Assembly (NCBI GenBank): GCA_025929405.1
Contig: JAICMD010000002.1
Span: forward strand, 1 to 49,704
DNA from: Mucilaginibacter sp.
Lineage (GTDB): Bacteria > Bacteroidota > Bacteroidia > Sphingobacteriales > Sphingobacteriaceae
Length of the DNA: 49,704 nt
Direction of reading: 5' to 3'
Positions 23,649 to 32,618 of the stretch are shown here, in pieces; the stretch's first letter is position 1, and every line of letters starts with the position of its first letter. Both the position numbers and the translations under genes were made by a program. The notes beneath the pieces are model-generated. The model made no database searches. It was given only the letters and a program-made list of their open reading frames with translations, and was not told the origin of the DNA.

Positions 23649-23757
23649 AATGCGGATTTCGGAAGTTCAAATTCGGATTTATAAAAGTAAACAAAAAAAG
23701 TATTTACAAGTTTCCTGTAAATCCAATCTATCATTCCGCATTCCGAAATCCGCAATC
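23649..23757. repeat. D-family palindromic repeat (copy D1)
   Basis: AATGCGGATTTCGGAAGTTC on the left and CATTCCGAAATCCGCAATC-like sequence on the right are inverted copies separated by about 65 nt. Related arms flank the four-helix-bundle gene at 47297-47803. Confidence 0.75.
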
Positions 23758-23806
23758 AAATGATCAGGGCTTTTTATAACTACAACAGTTTTTAAAGATT
23801 TAAGCG

Positions 23807-23814
23807 TATATTTG
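23807..23814 (+). promoter_or_regulatory. candidate promoter -7 element for the ABC-F gene
   Basis: TATATTTG at 23807-23814 fits the Bacteroidota TAnnTTTG element. No clear TTG is found 19-21 nt upstream. The resulting 5' leader to 23920 would be about 100 nt. Confidence 0.4.
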
Positions 23815-23919
23815 CAGCACTCCAGTAAGATATATTATGTGATAACCATTTCTTTTCAGAAAAATAAACGCTGCAACATTTGTTGCTTCAGCAATTATTA
23901 ACTCTTAAAAGGAAATTCA

Positions 23920-25512
23920 ATGGTTATTTTACAAAATCTCAATTATATACATCCTAATCGCGATCCGCTGTTTACTGACCTGGATCTGATTATCAACAAA
24001 CAAAACAAAGTTGCTTTAATAGGCAACAATGGCACCGGCAAATCTACATTGCTGAAAATAATAGCCGGTATATTACAACCTTTAAATGGTGTAGTTAAAA
24101 CAACTGGAAAATGCTATTACGTTCCGCAGGTATTGGGGCAATACAATGATTTAACAGTAGCCGAAGCGTTACAGGTGTCGGGTAAATTACAGGCATTGCA
24201 GCAAATATTGAATGGCGATGCCAGCGAGGAAAACTTTACTTTGCTTGATGACGACTGGGCCATTGAGAAGCGCTGCGCAGAAGCATTTGCTTACTGGCAA
24301 TTGGATGCAAACCTTGATCAGAAAATGGCATCGCTTAGCGGCGGACAAAAAACCAAAGTTTTTTTAGCCGGTATTAGTATACACGACGCCGAAAATATTT
24401 TGCTTGACGAACCAAGCAACCATCTGGACGTGCAAAGCCGAGAAGTTTTATACAACTATATTAAAACCACTAATAATACCCTAATAGTAGTAAGTCATGA
24501 TAAAGAGCTTTTAAACTTATTGGGTACAATTTATGAATTAGACAAACGCGGCATTAATGTATATAGCGGTAATTATGATTTTTATGCCGCGCAAAAAATG
24601 ATAGAAAATAACGCGTTAAATAATGATTTGCGGGATAAGGAAAAAGCGTTACGCAAAGCTAAGATAACAGAACGCGAATCGGTAGAGCGGCAGCAAAAAT
24701 TGGATGCGCGGGGAAAACGTAAGCAGGAAAAGGCCGGTATACCAACCATATTTATGAATACCTTACGAAACAACGCCGAGAAAAGTACAGCACGGGTAAA
24801 GGGAATACATGCCGAAAAGGTTTCGGGAATAACGCAGGAGTTGACGGCTTTGCGCAGTAGTTTGCCGGTACGTGATAAAATGAAGATAGATATTGATAAT
24901 TCACAGCTAAACAAGAATAAAATATTGGTAATTGCTGAAGAAATAAATTTTGGTTATGATAGCAAAATGCTTTGGTTATTACCCCTAAACTTTCGGATTA
25001 CAGGCAGCAGCCGAACAGCAATAAAGGGTAGTAATGGTTCGGGTAAAACCACACTTATAAAAATGATGTTGGGTGAGTTAATGCCCAAAGCAGGACAACT
25101 TTCGCTTACCAGGTTTAATGTTATTTATATAGATCAGGATTATTCACTGATAGATAACGGTTTGACGGTTTATGAACAGGCACAACAATATAATTCTTCC
25201 GGCTTACAAGATCATGAAATTAAAATTAGGCTGAACCGTTTTTTATTTACCGGCGATAATTGGAACAAACCTTGTAAAGCCCTAAGCGGCGGAGAAAAAA
25301 TGCGGCTCATGCTATGTGCGTTAACTATAGGTAATCAGGCGCCTGATATGATTATTTTAGACGAACCTACAAATAATTTGGACATCCAGAATATTGAAAT
25401 ATTAACAGCAGCAATTAATGAATATGAAGGTGCATTAGTGGTAATATCTCATGATGAGCATTTTTTAAATGAGATAGGTATTGAACAATCTATTAATTTG
25501 GAAAACAATTAA
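23920..25512 (+). CDS. ABC-F family ATPase
   Basis: A 530-residue soluble protein with two ABC cassettes and no membrane part. The first Walker A is GNNGTGKST (35-43), its signature LSGGQKTKVFLAG and Walker B ILLDEPSNHLD. The linker (about 225-310) is charged and helical. The second Walker A is GSNGSGKTT, signature LSGGEKMRLML and Walker B IILDEPTNNLD. ABC-F proteins act on the ribosome as translation factors or antibiotic-protection proteins. The roughly 90-residue linker is in the range of either. The gene is isolated, with a hairpin terminator downstream. Which subfamily it belongs to cannot be decided by eye. Confidence 0.93.
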   Translation: MVILQNLNYIHPNRDPLFTDLDLIINKQNKVALIGNNGTGKSTLLKIIAGILQPLNGVVKTTGKCYYVPQVLGQYNDLTVAEALQVSGKLQALQQILNGDASEENFTLLDDDWAIEKRCAEAFAYWQLDANLDQKMASLSGGQKTKVFLAGISIHDAENILLDEPSNHLDVQSREVLYNYIKTTNNTLIVVSHDKELLNLLGTIYELDKRGINVYSGNYDFYAAQKMIENNALNNDLRDKEKALRKAKITERESVERQQKLDARGKRKQEKAGIPTIFMNTLRNNAEKSTARVKGIHAEKVSGITQELTALRSSLPVRDKMKIDIDNSQLNKNKILVIAEEINFGYDSKMLWLLPLNFRITGSSRTAIKGSNGSGKTTLIKMMLGELMPKAGQLSLTRFNVIYIDQDYSLIDNGLTVYEQAQQYNSSGLQDHEIKIRLNRFLFTGDNWNKPCKALSGGEKMRLMLCALTIGNQAPDMIILDEPTNNLDIQNIEILTAAINEYEGALVVISHDEHFLNEIGIEQSINLENN

Positions 25513-25517
25513 AAGTT

Positions 25518-25550
25518 AAAGGGTTGCAAGCTTTAAGCCTGTAACCCTTT
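25518..25550. terminator. bidirectional hairpin terminator
   Basis: AAAGGGTT (25518-25525) and AACCCTTT (25543-25550) close a stem with an inner GCAAGC/GCCTG region. It lies 5 nt after the ABC-F stop and 22 nt before the convergent YceI stop. T-runs are short on both sides. Confidence 0.6.
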
Positions 25551-25572
25551 AAACTATTATAGCCTTTAAAAA

Positions 25573-26103
25573 TTAAGCTTGCTTAGCAAACTGTACGTTA
25601 ATGTGCAGTTTAATGTCTTCGCCAACTACAATGGCGCCTGCTTCGGTAACGCCATCCCAGGTTAATCCAAACTCTTTACGGTTTATTTTGCCGGTAATTT
25701 CAAAACCAGCTTTGGTATTGCCATAAAAGTCGGTAGCCGAGCCGCCAAGTTCAACATCAAGCGTAACCGGTTTGGTTATATCTTTAATAGTTAGGTTACC
25801 CTGTAGTTTATAATCGTCACCATTTTTAGTAAACGAGGTTGATTTAAAGCTGATTTTTGGATATTTCTCAGCATCAAAAAACTCCGGGCTTTTTAAATGG
25901 CCGTCGCGTTGTTCCTGGTTGGTATCAATGCTGTTTACATCTAATGAAAAATCAATCTCTGCATTTTCAAAGTTATCATTATCGGTTGTCAAGCTACCTT
26001 CAAAGCTTTTAAAAAAGCCGCTTACGGTTGAGATAACTAAGTGTTTTACTTTAAACTGTACTTCTGAGTGTGTTGGGTCCAATACCCATTTTGTTGTTGC
26101 CAT
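25573..26103 (-). CDS. YceI family protein (cytosolic form)
   Basis: A 176-residue lipocalin-like YceI protein. It has WVLDPTHSEVQFKVKHLVIS at the N-terminus, EIDFSLDVNSIDTNQEQRDG with the typical DxNSIDT block, and KSPEFFDAEKYPKISFKST. It has no signal peptide, unlike the second YceI gene at 30971-31501. YceI proteins bind isoprenoid-like or amphiphilic ligands in a beta-barrel. The gene is divergent from the GH31 gene; CAAATATA (26127-26134), the reverse complement of TATATTTG, is a candidate promoter element. Ligand unknown. Confidence 0.9.
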   Translation of the reverse strand: MATTKWVLDPTHSEVQFKVKHLVISTVSGFFKSFEGSLTTDNDNFENAEIDFSLDVNSIDTNQEQRDGHLKSPEFFDAEKYPKISFKSTSFTKNGDDYKLQGNLTIKDITKPVTLDVELGGSATDFYGNTKAGFEITGKINRKEFGLTWDGVTEAGAIVVGEDIKLHINVQFAKQA

Positions 26104-26279
26104 GTTGTTGTTTTAATTTGATGAAGCAAATATAATAACAAATATATGTTTAAACATCTATTTTGTTTTTTAATTACATTTAACCGACATTAGTACTGTA
26201 ATTAACAACAAATGTGCCCATTGGTTGCATCATGAACCAAAAATTACAAATCAGTTTACATCTTAACAAAGTAATACCT

Positions 26280-28586
26280 ATGCGTTTTTGCCGGCTTATT
26301 ATACCTTGCTTCCTTATAATTTTTTATAACGCGGACGCTCAGAAAATTTTGGTTAATAACCAACCCGGCCGTTTAGAGATACGCCCGGCAGGGGTGGGCT
26401 GTGTGCGCATTACCTTAAAACCAGTAACTTATACTGCTGATTATCCCGAAACACCGGCATTAGCCAATATCAAATATGCTAAACCGGTTATAAGTTTAAC
26501 CGCTGTTAACGTGCCCGTAAAAAAAATGGTGGGTGATTTAATGGTCGGGGTAACAAACTCGCCTTTAACTATAACCGTTAGCAATAAAAATGGCCGTATT
26601 ATACAACGTTTTGTAGCTCACACTGATAATACACTTTTGTTTAACTTGGATGATGGCCCCGTACTGGGTTTAGGCGAAGGTGGGCAAGCCCCCGAAAAAG
26701 GTGCCGATTGGCGCAAGCTGCCGGTACAATATGACCGCAAAGGCCGTTATTATAAAATGCAGCCGAGGTGGCAAAGCGATGCTTACGGATCGCGCAACCC
26801 CGTGCCGTTACTGGCTGACCCAGGCAGATGGGCAATTTTTGTAGCCGCGCCTTGGGTTGAAGTTGATTTAACCAATAAAGATCATGGCGTATTTATCCCC
26901 TGGAAGCCTGCGGGCAATGCAAATACGCCGCAAAATTTCACCAATCAGGGCCAAAATTTAGGTAAAGGCTTACCACCCGTTAATAAAATTGTGCCGGGTT
27001 TGTATGATTTTTTTGTGTTTGATGCGCACGACCCGCAACAGTTTATGAAAAACTTTTCGGTTATTACCGGGCCTGCTGTAATGCCGCCAAAATGGGCGTT
27101 GGGGTATATGCAATCGCATCGCACGCTTAATAATGAGCAGCAAATGATTGGCATTGTTGATACCTTCAGGCAAAAGCAAATACCTGTTGACGCGGTAATT
27201 TACCTGGGTACCGGTTTTGTACCCCGCGGCTGGAATAAAAAGCAGCCATCGTTTGAGTTTAACCCCGAGGTTTTTAAACGCGATCCAAAAGACTTTATGA
27301 CTGATATGCATAACCGCAATGTTAAAGTGGTATTGCACATGGTGCCGTTTGACAGGGATAAACTGCCCGGGTTGCACGGCAATATCCCTGCAAAAACAGG
27401 AGAAGTTATTGATGCCTCGCACCTGCAAACCTATTGGAACTATCATATACCATTAGTGAAAACCGGTGTTGACGCTTTTTGGCCCGATGAGGGCGACTGG
27501 TTTGATCTGTTTGAGCGGATAAAGCGCCACCAGCTATATTACCAGGGCAGTTTATCCGTAAAACCAACTGTAAGGCCGTGGAGCTTGCAGCGTAACGGAT
27601 ATCCGGGTATAGCGCAATGGGGAGGCTGGGTATGGTCGGGCGATACTGAATCGTCATGGAAAACCCTGGAAACGCAAATAGCCGTAGGCTTAAATTATGG
27701 CATAAGCATTGGCCCGTATTGGGGCACCGATATCGGCGGCTTTTTTCCCAATGCAGAGCTTACCGGCGAGCTTTACACCCGTTGGTTTCAGTTTGGGGCT
27801 TTTAATGGTTTATTCCGCAGTCATGGTGTAACCTGGCATACCCGCTTGCCCTGGGGTTGGGGCGTTAATACCTTAGGCCCGCCAGAAGGCAGGAATCACC
27901 CCCTTGAATCAGAATTAAACAATAAGGCAATTGAGCCTATCGTAAAAAAATATGATGAGTTGCGTTATCAGCTATTGCCTTATACCTATACTTTGGCATG
28001 GCAGGCCCGCCAAACAGGCATGCCATTAATGCGCGCCTTGTGGATGCATTATCCTGATGACGAAAACAGTATTAAAAATCACGACGAATTTTTATGGGGA
28101 AAAGATATGCTTATTGCACCTGTTTATGAAAAAGGCGCCACATCGCGCACTGTTTATTTACCCAAAGGTAATTGGTACGACTGGTGGACCAACGAAAAGG
28201 TTAAAGGTGGTACTGCAACAAACCGTGCGGTTGATTTAAGCATACTGCCTATATACGTACGCGCCGGTGCTATTATACCTTTTGATCCGGTACGCCAATA
28301 TACTGCTCAAAAAGTAAGCGAGCCAACTACGTTTAAAATATTTACCGGTGGCGATGGGCAGTTTACCCTTTATGATGATGACGGCATAAGCCAGGAATAT
28401 TTAAAGGGTAAGGGTAATGAAACAACAATAAATTGGGATGATAAAAGGCGGATATTAACTATTAAATCTGTTGTAAATAATAAGGAAGTTGTTAAACCGA
28501 GACAATTTAAAATACAATTGATACCCGCTAATATTATTAAAATGATAAGTTATACAGGGACATCGAAGAAGATAAATTTTCAATAA
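26280..28586 (+). CDS. secreted glycoside hydrolase family 31 enzyme
   Basis: A 768-residue protein starting MRFCRLIIPC with a signal peptide ending about NADA/Q (residue 20). An in-frame start at 26214 would bury the signal. The GH31 barrel has the nucleophile candidate Asp403 in DAFWPDEGDW and acid/base candidate Asp455 in WSGDTESSW, followed by ISIGPYWGTDIGGF and a beta-sandwich C-terminus with LLPYTYTLAWQ before it. GH31 enzymes release alpha-linked glucose or xylose. The WPDEGD nucleophile motif differs from the common WxDMNE, so the specificity may not be ordinary alpha-glucosidase. No SusC/SusD genes are adjacent. Confidence 0.9.
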   Translation: MRFCRLIIPCFLIIFYNADAQKILVNNQPGRLEIRPAGVGCVRITLKPVTYTADYPETPALANIKYAKPVISLTAVNVPVKKMVGDLMVGVTNSPLTITVSNKNGRIIQRFVAHTDNTLLFNLDDGPVLGLGEGGQAPEKGADWRKLPVQYDRKGRYYKMQPRWQSDAYGSRNPVPLLADPGRWAIFVAAPWVEVDLTNKDHGVFIPWKPAGNANTPQNFTNQGQNLGKGLPPVNKIVPGLYDFFVFDAHDPQQFMKNFSVITGPAVMPPKWALGYMQSHRTLNNEQQMIGIVDTFRQKQIPVDAVIYLGTGFVPRGWNKKQPSFEFNPEVFKRDPKDFMTDMHNRNVKVVLHMVPFDRDKLPGLHGNIPAKTGEVIDASHLQTYWNYHIPLVKTGVDAFWPDEGDWFDLFERIKRHQLYYQGSLSVKPTVRPWSLQRNGYPGIAQWGGWVWSGDTESSWKTLETQIAVGLNYGISIGPYWGTDIGGFFPNAELTGELYTRWFQFGAFNGLFRSHGVTWHTRLPWGWGVNTLGPPEGRNHPLESELNNKAIEPIVKKYDELRYQLLPYTYTLAWQARQTGMPLMRALWMHYPDDENSIKNHDEFLWGKDMLIAPVYEKGATSRTVYLPKGNWYDWWTNEKVKGGTATNRAVDLSILPIYVRAGAIIPFDPVRQYTAQKVSEPTTFKIFTGGDGQFTLYDDDGISQEYLKGKGNETTINWDDKRRILTIKSVVNNKEVVKPRQFKIQLIPANIIKMISYTGTSKKINFQ

Positions 28587-28610
28587 TTAATGTCGGCAAT
28601 TGCCTTAAAC

Positions 28611-28747
28611 CGGCTTCGTTAGAAGCCAAATATCGGTAACAAAATAATAGACATTTTACGTGCCGTAGGTACGTAACTTGTACCGCACCTACGGAGCGGA
28701 TATTTGTTTGCTGTTTTATGTTACCGATATTTAACTCCGATGGAGTT
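28611..28747. repeat. E-family composite palindromic repeat (copy E1)
   Basis: It is built as small hairpin GGCTTC/GAAGCC (28612-28627), then a long stem with perfect 13-bp arms AAATATCGGTAAC (28628-28640) and GTTACCGATATTT (28720-28732) enclosing CCGTAGGT/ACCTACGG, then small hairpin AACTCC/GGAGTT (28733-28747). It fills the convergent gap between the GH31 and LytTR genes. A related copy is at 39818-39936. Confidence 0.82.
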
Positions 28748-28784
28748 ATTGAAGTGTATTTTATTAATCCGCAACTTGAATTGA

Positions 28785-29507
28785 TCAAAGCCTTTTAAAA
28801 AACTTATTCTTTAAAAGCTTATCCATAACATCATTCTTAAAGTTAAGGCTTACGGTTATTTTGGTTGCGCCGATATGCAGTGTATTGCCCTCGATGGTAT
28901 TTACATGCTGCATATTAATGATGGTGCTTTTATGTACTTGTATAAATCTATCAGCCGGAAGCTGCTCCAATAAGCCTTTAATAGTTAAATAGGCTATCAG
29001 TTTGCTTTGCGAGGTATAAAGCACTACATAATTGGCCATAGCTTCCACATATAACAGGTCGTCATATTTTACCCGTTCCAGTTTGCCATCGCATTTAACA
29101 TAAAAATAATCTGGGGCGGCATTTTCAGAGCCGTTGCTTTGCTGCTTAAGCAGTTTTAATTCAAGCGCCTTTTGTGTTGCTTTTATAAACCGCTCTAACG
29201 AGAATGGCTTTACCAGGTAATCAACCACGGCCATTTCAAAACCCTCAACGGCGTATTGCGCGTAAGCTGTGGTCATGATAACCATAGGCAGGTTAGGGGA
29301 CGACCTTAAAAACTCCATTCCACTCATTTTTGGCATATTAATATCCATGAACACCAGGTCGGTTTGTTGGCTGTTAATTACGCCAATAGCCTTCAGCGGA
29401 TTTTCGGCAACGCCCACTAATTTTAAAAAGTCGGTTTCCTCAATATATTCCTGCAAAAGTTTACGCGCCATTGGCTCGTCATCAACTATTACACAGTTCA
29501 ATATCAT
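28785..29507 (-). CDS. LytTR family response regulator
   Basis: A 240-residue two-domain regulator. The receiver domain has the acidic pair near residue 9-10, phospho-acceptor Asp55 in LVFMDINMPKMSG and Lys in VVDYLVKPFSLERF. A LytTR DNA-binding domain follows (about 135-238), with FIQVHKSTIINMQHVNTIEG. It would bind promoter DNA when phosphorylated by the kinase encoded immediately upstream, whose stop overlaps this start by 4 nt. Target genes are unknown; its own operon of redox-type proteins is a natural candidate. Confidence 0.95.
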   Translation of the reverse strand: MILNCVIVDDEPMARKLLQEYIEETDFLKLVGVAENPLKAIGVINSQQTDLVFMDINMPKMSGMEFLRSSPNLPMVIMTTAYAQYAVEGFEMAVVDYLVKPFSLERFIKATQKALELKLLKQQSNGSENAAPDYFYVKCDGKLERVKYDDLLYVEAMANYVVLYTSQSKLIAYLTIKGLLEQLPADRFIQVHKSTIINMQHVNTIEGNTLHIGATKITVSLNFKNDVMDKLLKNKFFKRL

Positions 29508-30562
29508 AATTCAAACAAGGTTAGTTCCACAAAATAATCATTTTCGCTGTTTTCAATTTTTAATAAATGCCTGTCGGGATATAATAATTCAAGACGGCGC
29601 TTAACGTTAGCAATCCCTAAGCCTGATGAACTTTCGGCAGGGCTGATAAACGAATCTTTGGTATTAAAAACAGTAAAGCGCAAAATATCTTCATTAACCT
29701 GAAGGTTGATGTCGATGCTATTATCTGCAAACTCATTAAAGCCAACATACTTAAAGGCATTTTCAATAAAAGCTATAAAAAGCAGTGGAGCCACGCGGAT
29801 GTTGTCTGTAACCCCGTCAGTATTAAATGCTATGTTTATGCGTTCGTCAACTCTACTTTTTTGCAGGGCAATATAATTGCGGATGTAGTTTATCTCGCGC
29901 TCGAGGCCAATCTGTTCAACATTACATTCATATAATTGATAACGCAGCATTTCCGAAAATACCAGCAGCATTCCGCGTGCGTTTTTATTGCTTTTATCAA
30001 TGTGCGCATAAATAGAATTGATGGAGTTGAACAAAAAATGCGGGTTAAACTGTGCCCGTAAAAAATTAAGTTCGTTGTCGGCCCGTTCTTTCTCTATCTG
30101 TTCGATATAACGCTGCGAGGTTATTTTTTCGGCGATGAGTTTTGCGGTAAGGATCAGTACCACCCAAAAGAAAATATTCAGGAACGAGTCCATAAACACC
30201 CGGTACGGATTAAATACCAACGGCGAGGTATGAAACAAATAAGCATTAACCGCATATGATACCGGCACCCTTAACAGGGCGCCGGCTAATATCCCCGCTA
30301 AAAAGCTTAAACCAAATACCGCATATTTTTTTCGGTTAAGCAGTAGGGGAACTGTAAACAACGAGTTGTAATAATAATTGCCCGCAATAAAAATAAGGTA
30401 GCAAAACTGTATGGTAAGCGCGTGGGTAAACACCAGCGTACCGTTGCGGAAAATATATATCCAGAACAGGTAGGCTAGCAGCCAAAAAAGCAGGTGATAT
30501 ACTAAGGCCTTGTGTTTCAACCTTACAACGTTATAAGTGTTTTGCGATACTAAACTAATCAT
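29504..30562 (-). CDS. LytS/YehU-type sensor histidine kinase
   Basis: A 352-residue membrane kinase with four N-terminal helices (about 21-38, 46-66, 80-100 and 123-143). A short coiled linker leads to the His_kinase domain with LRAQFNPHFLFNSINSIY (His175) and an ATPase part ending in SSGLGIANVKRRLELLYP. No periplasmic sensor domain is visible, so the signal is sensed within the membrane or through a partner. The start overlaps the upstream cytochrome stop by 4 nt (ATGA), and the stop overlaps the regulator start by 4 nt. That coupling suggests the cytochrome is part of the same process. Confidence 0.94.
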   Translation of the reverse strand: MISLVSQNTYNVVRLKHKALVYHLLFWLLAYLFWIYIFRNGTLVFTHALTIQFCYLIFIAGNYYYNSLFTVPLLLNRKKYAVFGLSFLAGILAGALLRVPVSYAVNAYLFHTSPLVFNPYRVFMDSFLNIFFWVVLILTAKLIAEKITSQRYIEQIEKERADNELNFLRAQFNPHFLFNSINSIYAHIDKSNKNARGMLLVFSEMLRYQLYECNVEQIGLEREINYIRNYIALQKSRVDERINIAFNTDGVTDNIRVAPLLFIAFIENAFKYVGFNEFADNSIDINLQVNEDILRFTVFNTKDSFISPAESSSGLGIANVKRRLELLYPDRHLLKIENSENDYFVELTLFEL

Positions 30563-30960
30563 TTAATCTCGTTTGCATCCGGAAATGCCTGCCCTTTATG
30601 ACAGGTAATACATTGTACAGCTAACGCGGCATCGCCAAATTTGGGGTGCTTGTTTTTAAGCCAGCGTTTATTAATGTTCAGCGTCATGCGCATCATACGG
30701 CGGGCTATCTCTTTTTCGGGCTTGGCATCGCTAACAAAATCAAGTCCATGCCCGTTGGCGGCATTGGCATGGCAAAAATTGCAGCTTACACCCAGGCCAT
30801 CTTCAAAATCATCAGCCATTATACTTTGCAGGTCTCTTGAACTGATGTTTTTTGATAGCACCTTTAAGTTAACAGGTTCGGGCGCGGTTATCGTGGCTGC
30901 TGCGCTTGTAACAATCACCACAGTAGCCAATGCCAATATTATATACCATTTTCTATTCAT
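30559..30960 (-). CDS. small exported diheme c-type cytochrome
   Basis: A 133-residue protein starting MNRKWYIILA at 30960. The longer reading to 30993 would overlap the YceI gene. A hydrophobic N-terminal segment (5-24) acts as signal or anchor. Two haem c motifs are present: CNFCH (60-64) and CITCH (117-121). The GVSCNFCH...GLDFVSD...KPEKEIARRMMRM layout resembles the photosynthetic reaction centre cytochrome c-like domain found in many non-phototrophs. It is expected in the periplasm, carrying electrons. It follows the exported YceI gene after 10 nt and is coupled to the kinase gene. Confidence 0.88.
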   Translation of the reverse strand: MNRKWYIILALATVVIVTSAAATITAPEPVNLKVLSKNISSRDLQSIMADDFEDGLGVSCNFCHANAANGHGLDFVSDAKPEKEIARRMMRMTLNINKRWLKNKHPKFGDAALAVQCITCHKGQAFPDANEIK

Positions 30961-30970
30961 CCACATCGCG

Positions 30971-31501
30971 TTAAACTTTTTTGGCGATAACATTTAATGA
31001 TACTTCCAACTCATTAGATACGGTACTGATGCCACCAACTCCAAAATCACGGCGTTTTAACTTAAATGAGCCTTTAAATACAAGCCCATCCGCAACTGTT
31101 GACGCTGTAAAAGGGAAGGACAGCGACTGACTTTTGCCTTTTATACTAACCTGCCCTTTAAAAACGTAATGCCCGTTGTTACCGCTTATCTGTGTTGAGG
31201 CCAGGCGTATATGCGGATGGTTTTTTACATCAAAAAATCCATCGCCTTTTAAATGTTCATCGCGCAGGGAGTTATCAGTATTTACACTTTCGGCGTTAAT
31301 GGTAACATCAAAACTATTAGCAGCGGGGTTTTGTGCATCAAAACTAATGTTGCCATCCAAACCTGAAAAATTGCCATCTACATTAAAACCCAGGTTTTTT
31401 ATGGTAAATTTTATTACCGATCCCTGGTTTACAGGTTTGTATTGCGCACGGCATACAGGCATAATGCCTATTATAAAAATCAATGTTATTAATTTTTTCA
31501 T
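30971..31501 (-). CDS. exported YceI family protein
   Basis: A 176-residue protein starting MKKLITLIFI at 31501. A start at 31519 is possible but would overlap the upstream gene. A signal peptide ends near CRAQ (residue 20). The YceI barrel follows, with GSVIKFTIKNLGFNVDGNFSG (part shown), FDVTINAESVNTDNSLRDEH and GDGFFDVKNHPHIRLAST. Periplasmic YceI proteins bind polyisoprenoid-like lipids; some are linked to electron transport. The neighbours here, a Tat-type phosphoesterase and a diheme cytochrome, suggest a periplasmic redox or lipid role. Confidence 0.9.
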   Translation of the reverse strand: MKKLITLIFIIGIMPVCRAQYKPVNQGSVIKFTIKNLGFNVDGNFSGLDGNISFDAQNPAANSFDVTINAESVNTDNSLRDEHLKGDGFFDVKNHPHIRLASTQISGNNGHYVFKGQVSIKGKSQSLSFPFTASTVADGLVFKGSFKLKRRDFGVGGISTVSNELEVSLNVIAKKV

Positions 31502-31508
31502 TATTGTA

Positions 31509-32504
31509 TTATTGTTCAATTAATGGGGTATCGGTAATGGCAAGCGTGTGATCATGCTCCTGATAATTTACGCTGGTAAGCCCCAGTAGTCCACGCAGTT
31601 TTTCGGCAGGAACCTTCATTGGTCCTGCTGATGGAGCTGTACCTGGTGCAGGTTGCGGGAACGCTGTTGAGCAAGCGGTATAGAAAGTAATGTTACCCTC
31701 AATCTTTTGAATGGTTTGATGAATGTGCCCGTTTAATACCGATACCGAACCAAAGCGTTTAAGCAAGGCCATAGCTTGCGCGCTGTCATCAGTGGCCCAA
31801 CCCCATTGCGGGTATATAGCCCAAAGCGGTATATGTGCAAAAACTACAATAGGTGTGCTTGATGATAAAGGCTTCAGATCGGCTTCCAGCCATTTCAACT
31901 GTTCGGCACCAATATAGCCTAAGCCGCCGTCCACATGGTTGGTTACATTATTCAATCCGATAAAATGCACCCCGTTTTTATCAAAGCTGTACCAACCATC
32001 GCCTAAGGTGCCTTTGCCAAAACGCTCCAGGTAAAGTTTGCCATTATCAGTAATGTCATGTTCGCCAGGTACATAAAATATCTTTTCGGTTTTTACGCTT
32101 TTAAGCGATTGCTCCAGCGTATCAAACTCGTCTGCCTGTGCCAAATGCGATAAATCGCCAGTATGCAGCACAAACGATGGCCTTGCCGGCATGGTGTTAA
32201 TTTTGGCTATTGCGGCGTTAAGCGTGCCAACAACGTCAGGATTTGCAGCCTTGTTAAAGCCTATGTGGCTATCGCTTATCTGCACAAAACTAAAATCAGA
32301 TTTTGGCATAACCAAGCCCTTTTTAAGATCGCCTGTTTGTTTGTCTATCAGTTGGCTCATGCCAAATGATTTCATAATACCGCCCGACATCATCCATAAT
32401 ACGCCCGTCCCGGCCCAGGCCATACATTCTAAAAATCCCCTGCGGTCAATTCCGTCATCATTTTTTTCAGGTAGATGATGATCGTGGTGCAAATGTTCTT
32501 TCAT
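31509..32504 (-). CDS. Tat-type exported metallophosphoesterase
   Basis: A 331-residue calcineurin-like phosphoesterase. Its N-terminus is His-rich (residues 5-10), then DRRGFLECMAWAGTG gives a twin-arginine-like signal (Arg21-Arg22) and hydrophobic segment. Metal motifs are ISDSHIGF, HTGDLSH, GEHDITD, FAHIPLW and GHIHQT. The arrangement is like CpdA-type or Icc-related enzymes, but the Tat signal points to the periplasm. It is the first gene of the five-gene minus-strand run. The substrate (phosphodiester, phospholipid or other) is unknown. Confidence 0.88.
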   Translation of the reverse strand: MKEHLHHDHHLPEKNDDGIDRRGFLECMAWAGTGVLWMMSGGIMKSFGMSQLIDKQTGDLKKGLVMPKSDFSFVQISDSHIGFNKAANPDVVGTLNAAIAKINTMPARPSFVLHTGDLSHLAQADEFDTLEQSLKSVKTEKIFYVPGEHDITDNGKLYLERFGKGTLGDGWYSFDKNGVHFIGLNNVTNHVDGGLGYIGAEQLKWLEADLKPLSSSTPIVVFAHIPLWAIYPQWGWATDDSAQAMALLKRFGSVSVLNGHIHQTIQKIEGNITFYTACSTAFPQPAPGTAPSAGPMKVPAEKLRGLLGLTSVNYQEHDHTLAITDTPLIEQ

Positions 32505-32618
32505 GGTTTTTCTTTTTGTTGTGATTGAAATTTTCCATGAAGAAAGATATACTACAGCAGGAAGGATAATTTTTTACATAAGATGTGGGAAAAACTTGAT
32601 GAAAAGGGATTTGCTAAT

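Noticed and set aside
26970-27446. 158-residue minus-strand ORF inside GH31
   Set aside because: Shadow frame of a well-supported GH31 gene.
28537-28788. 83-residue minus-strand ORF after the LytTR gene
   Set aside because: It coincides with the E-family composite repeat; the translation only reflects the hairpins.
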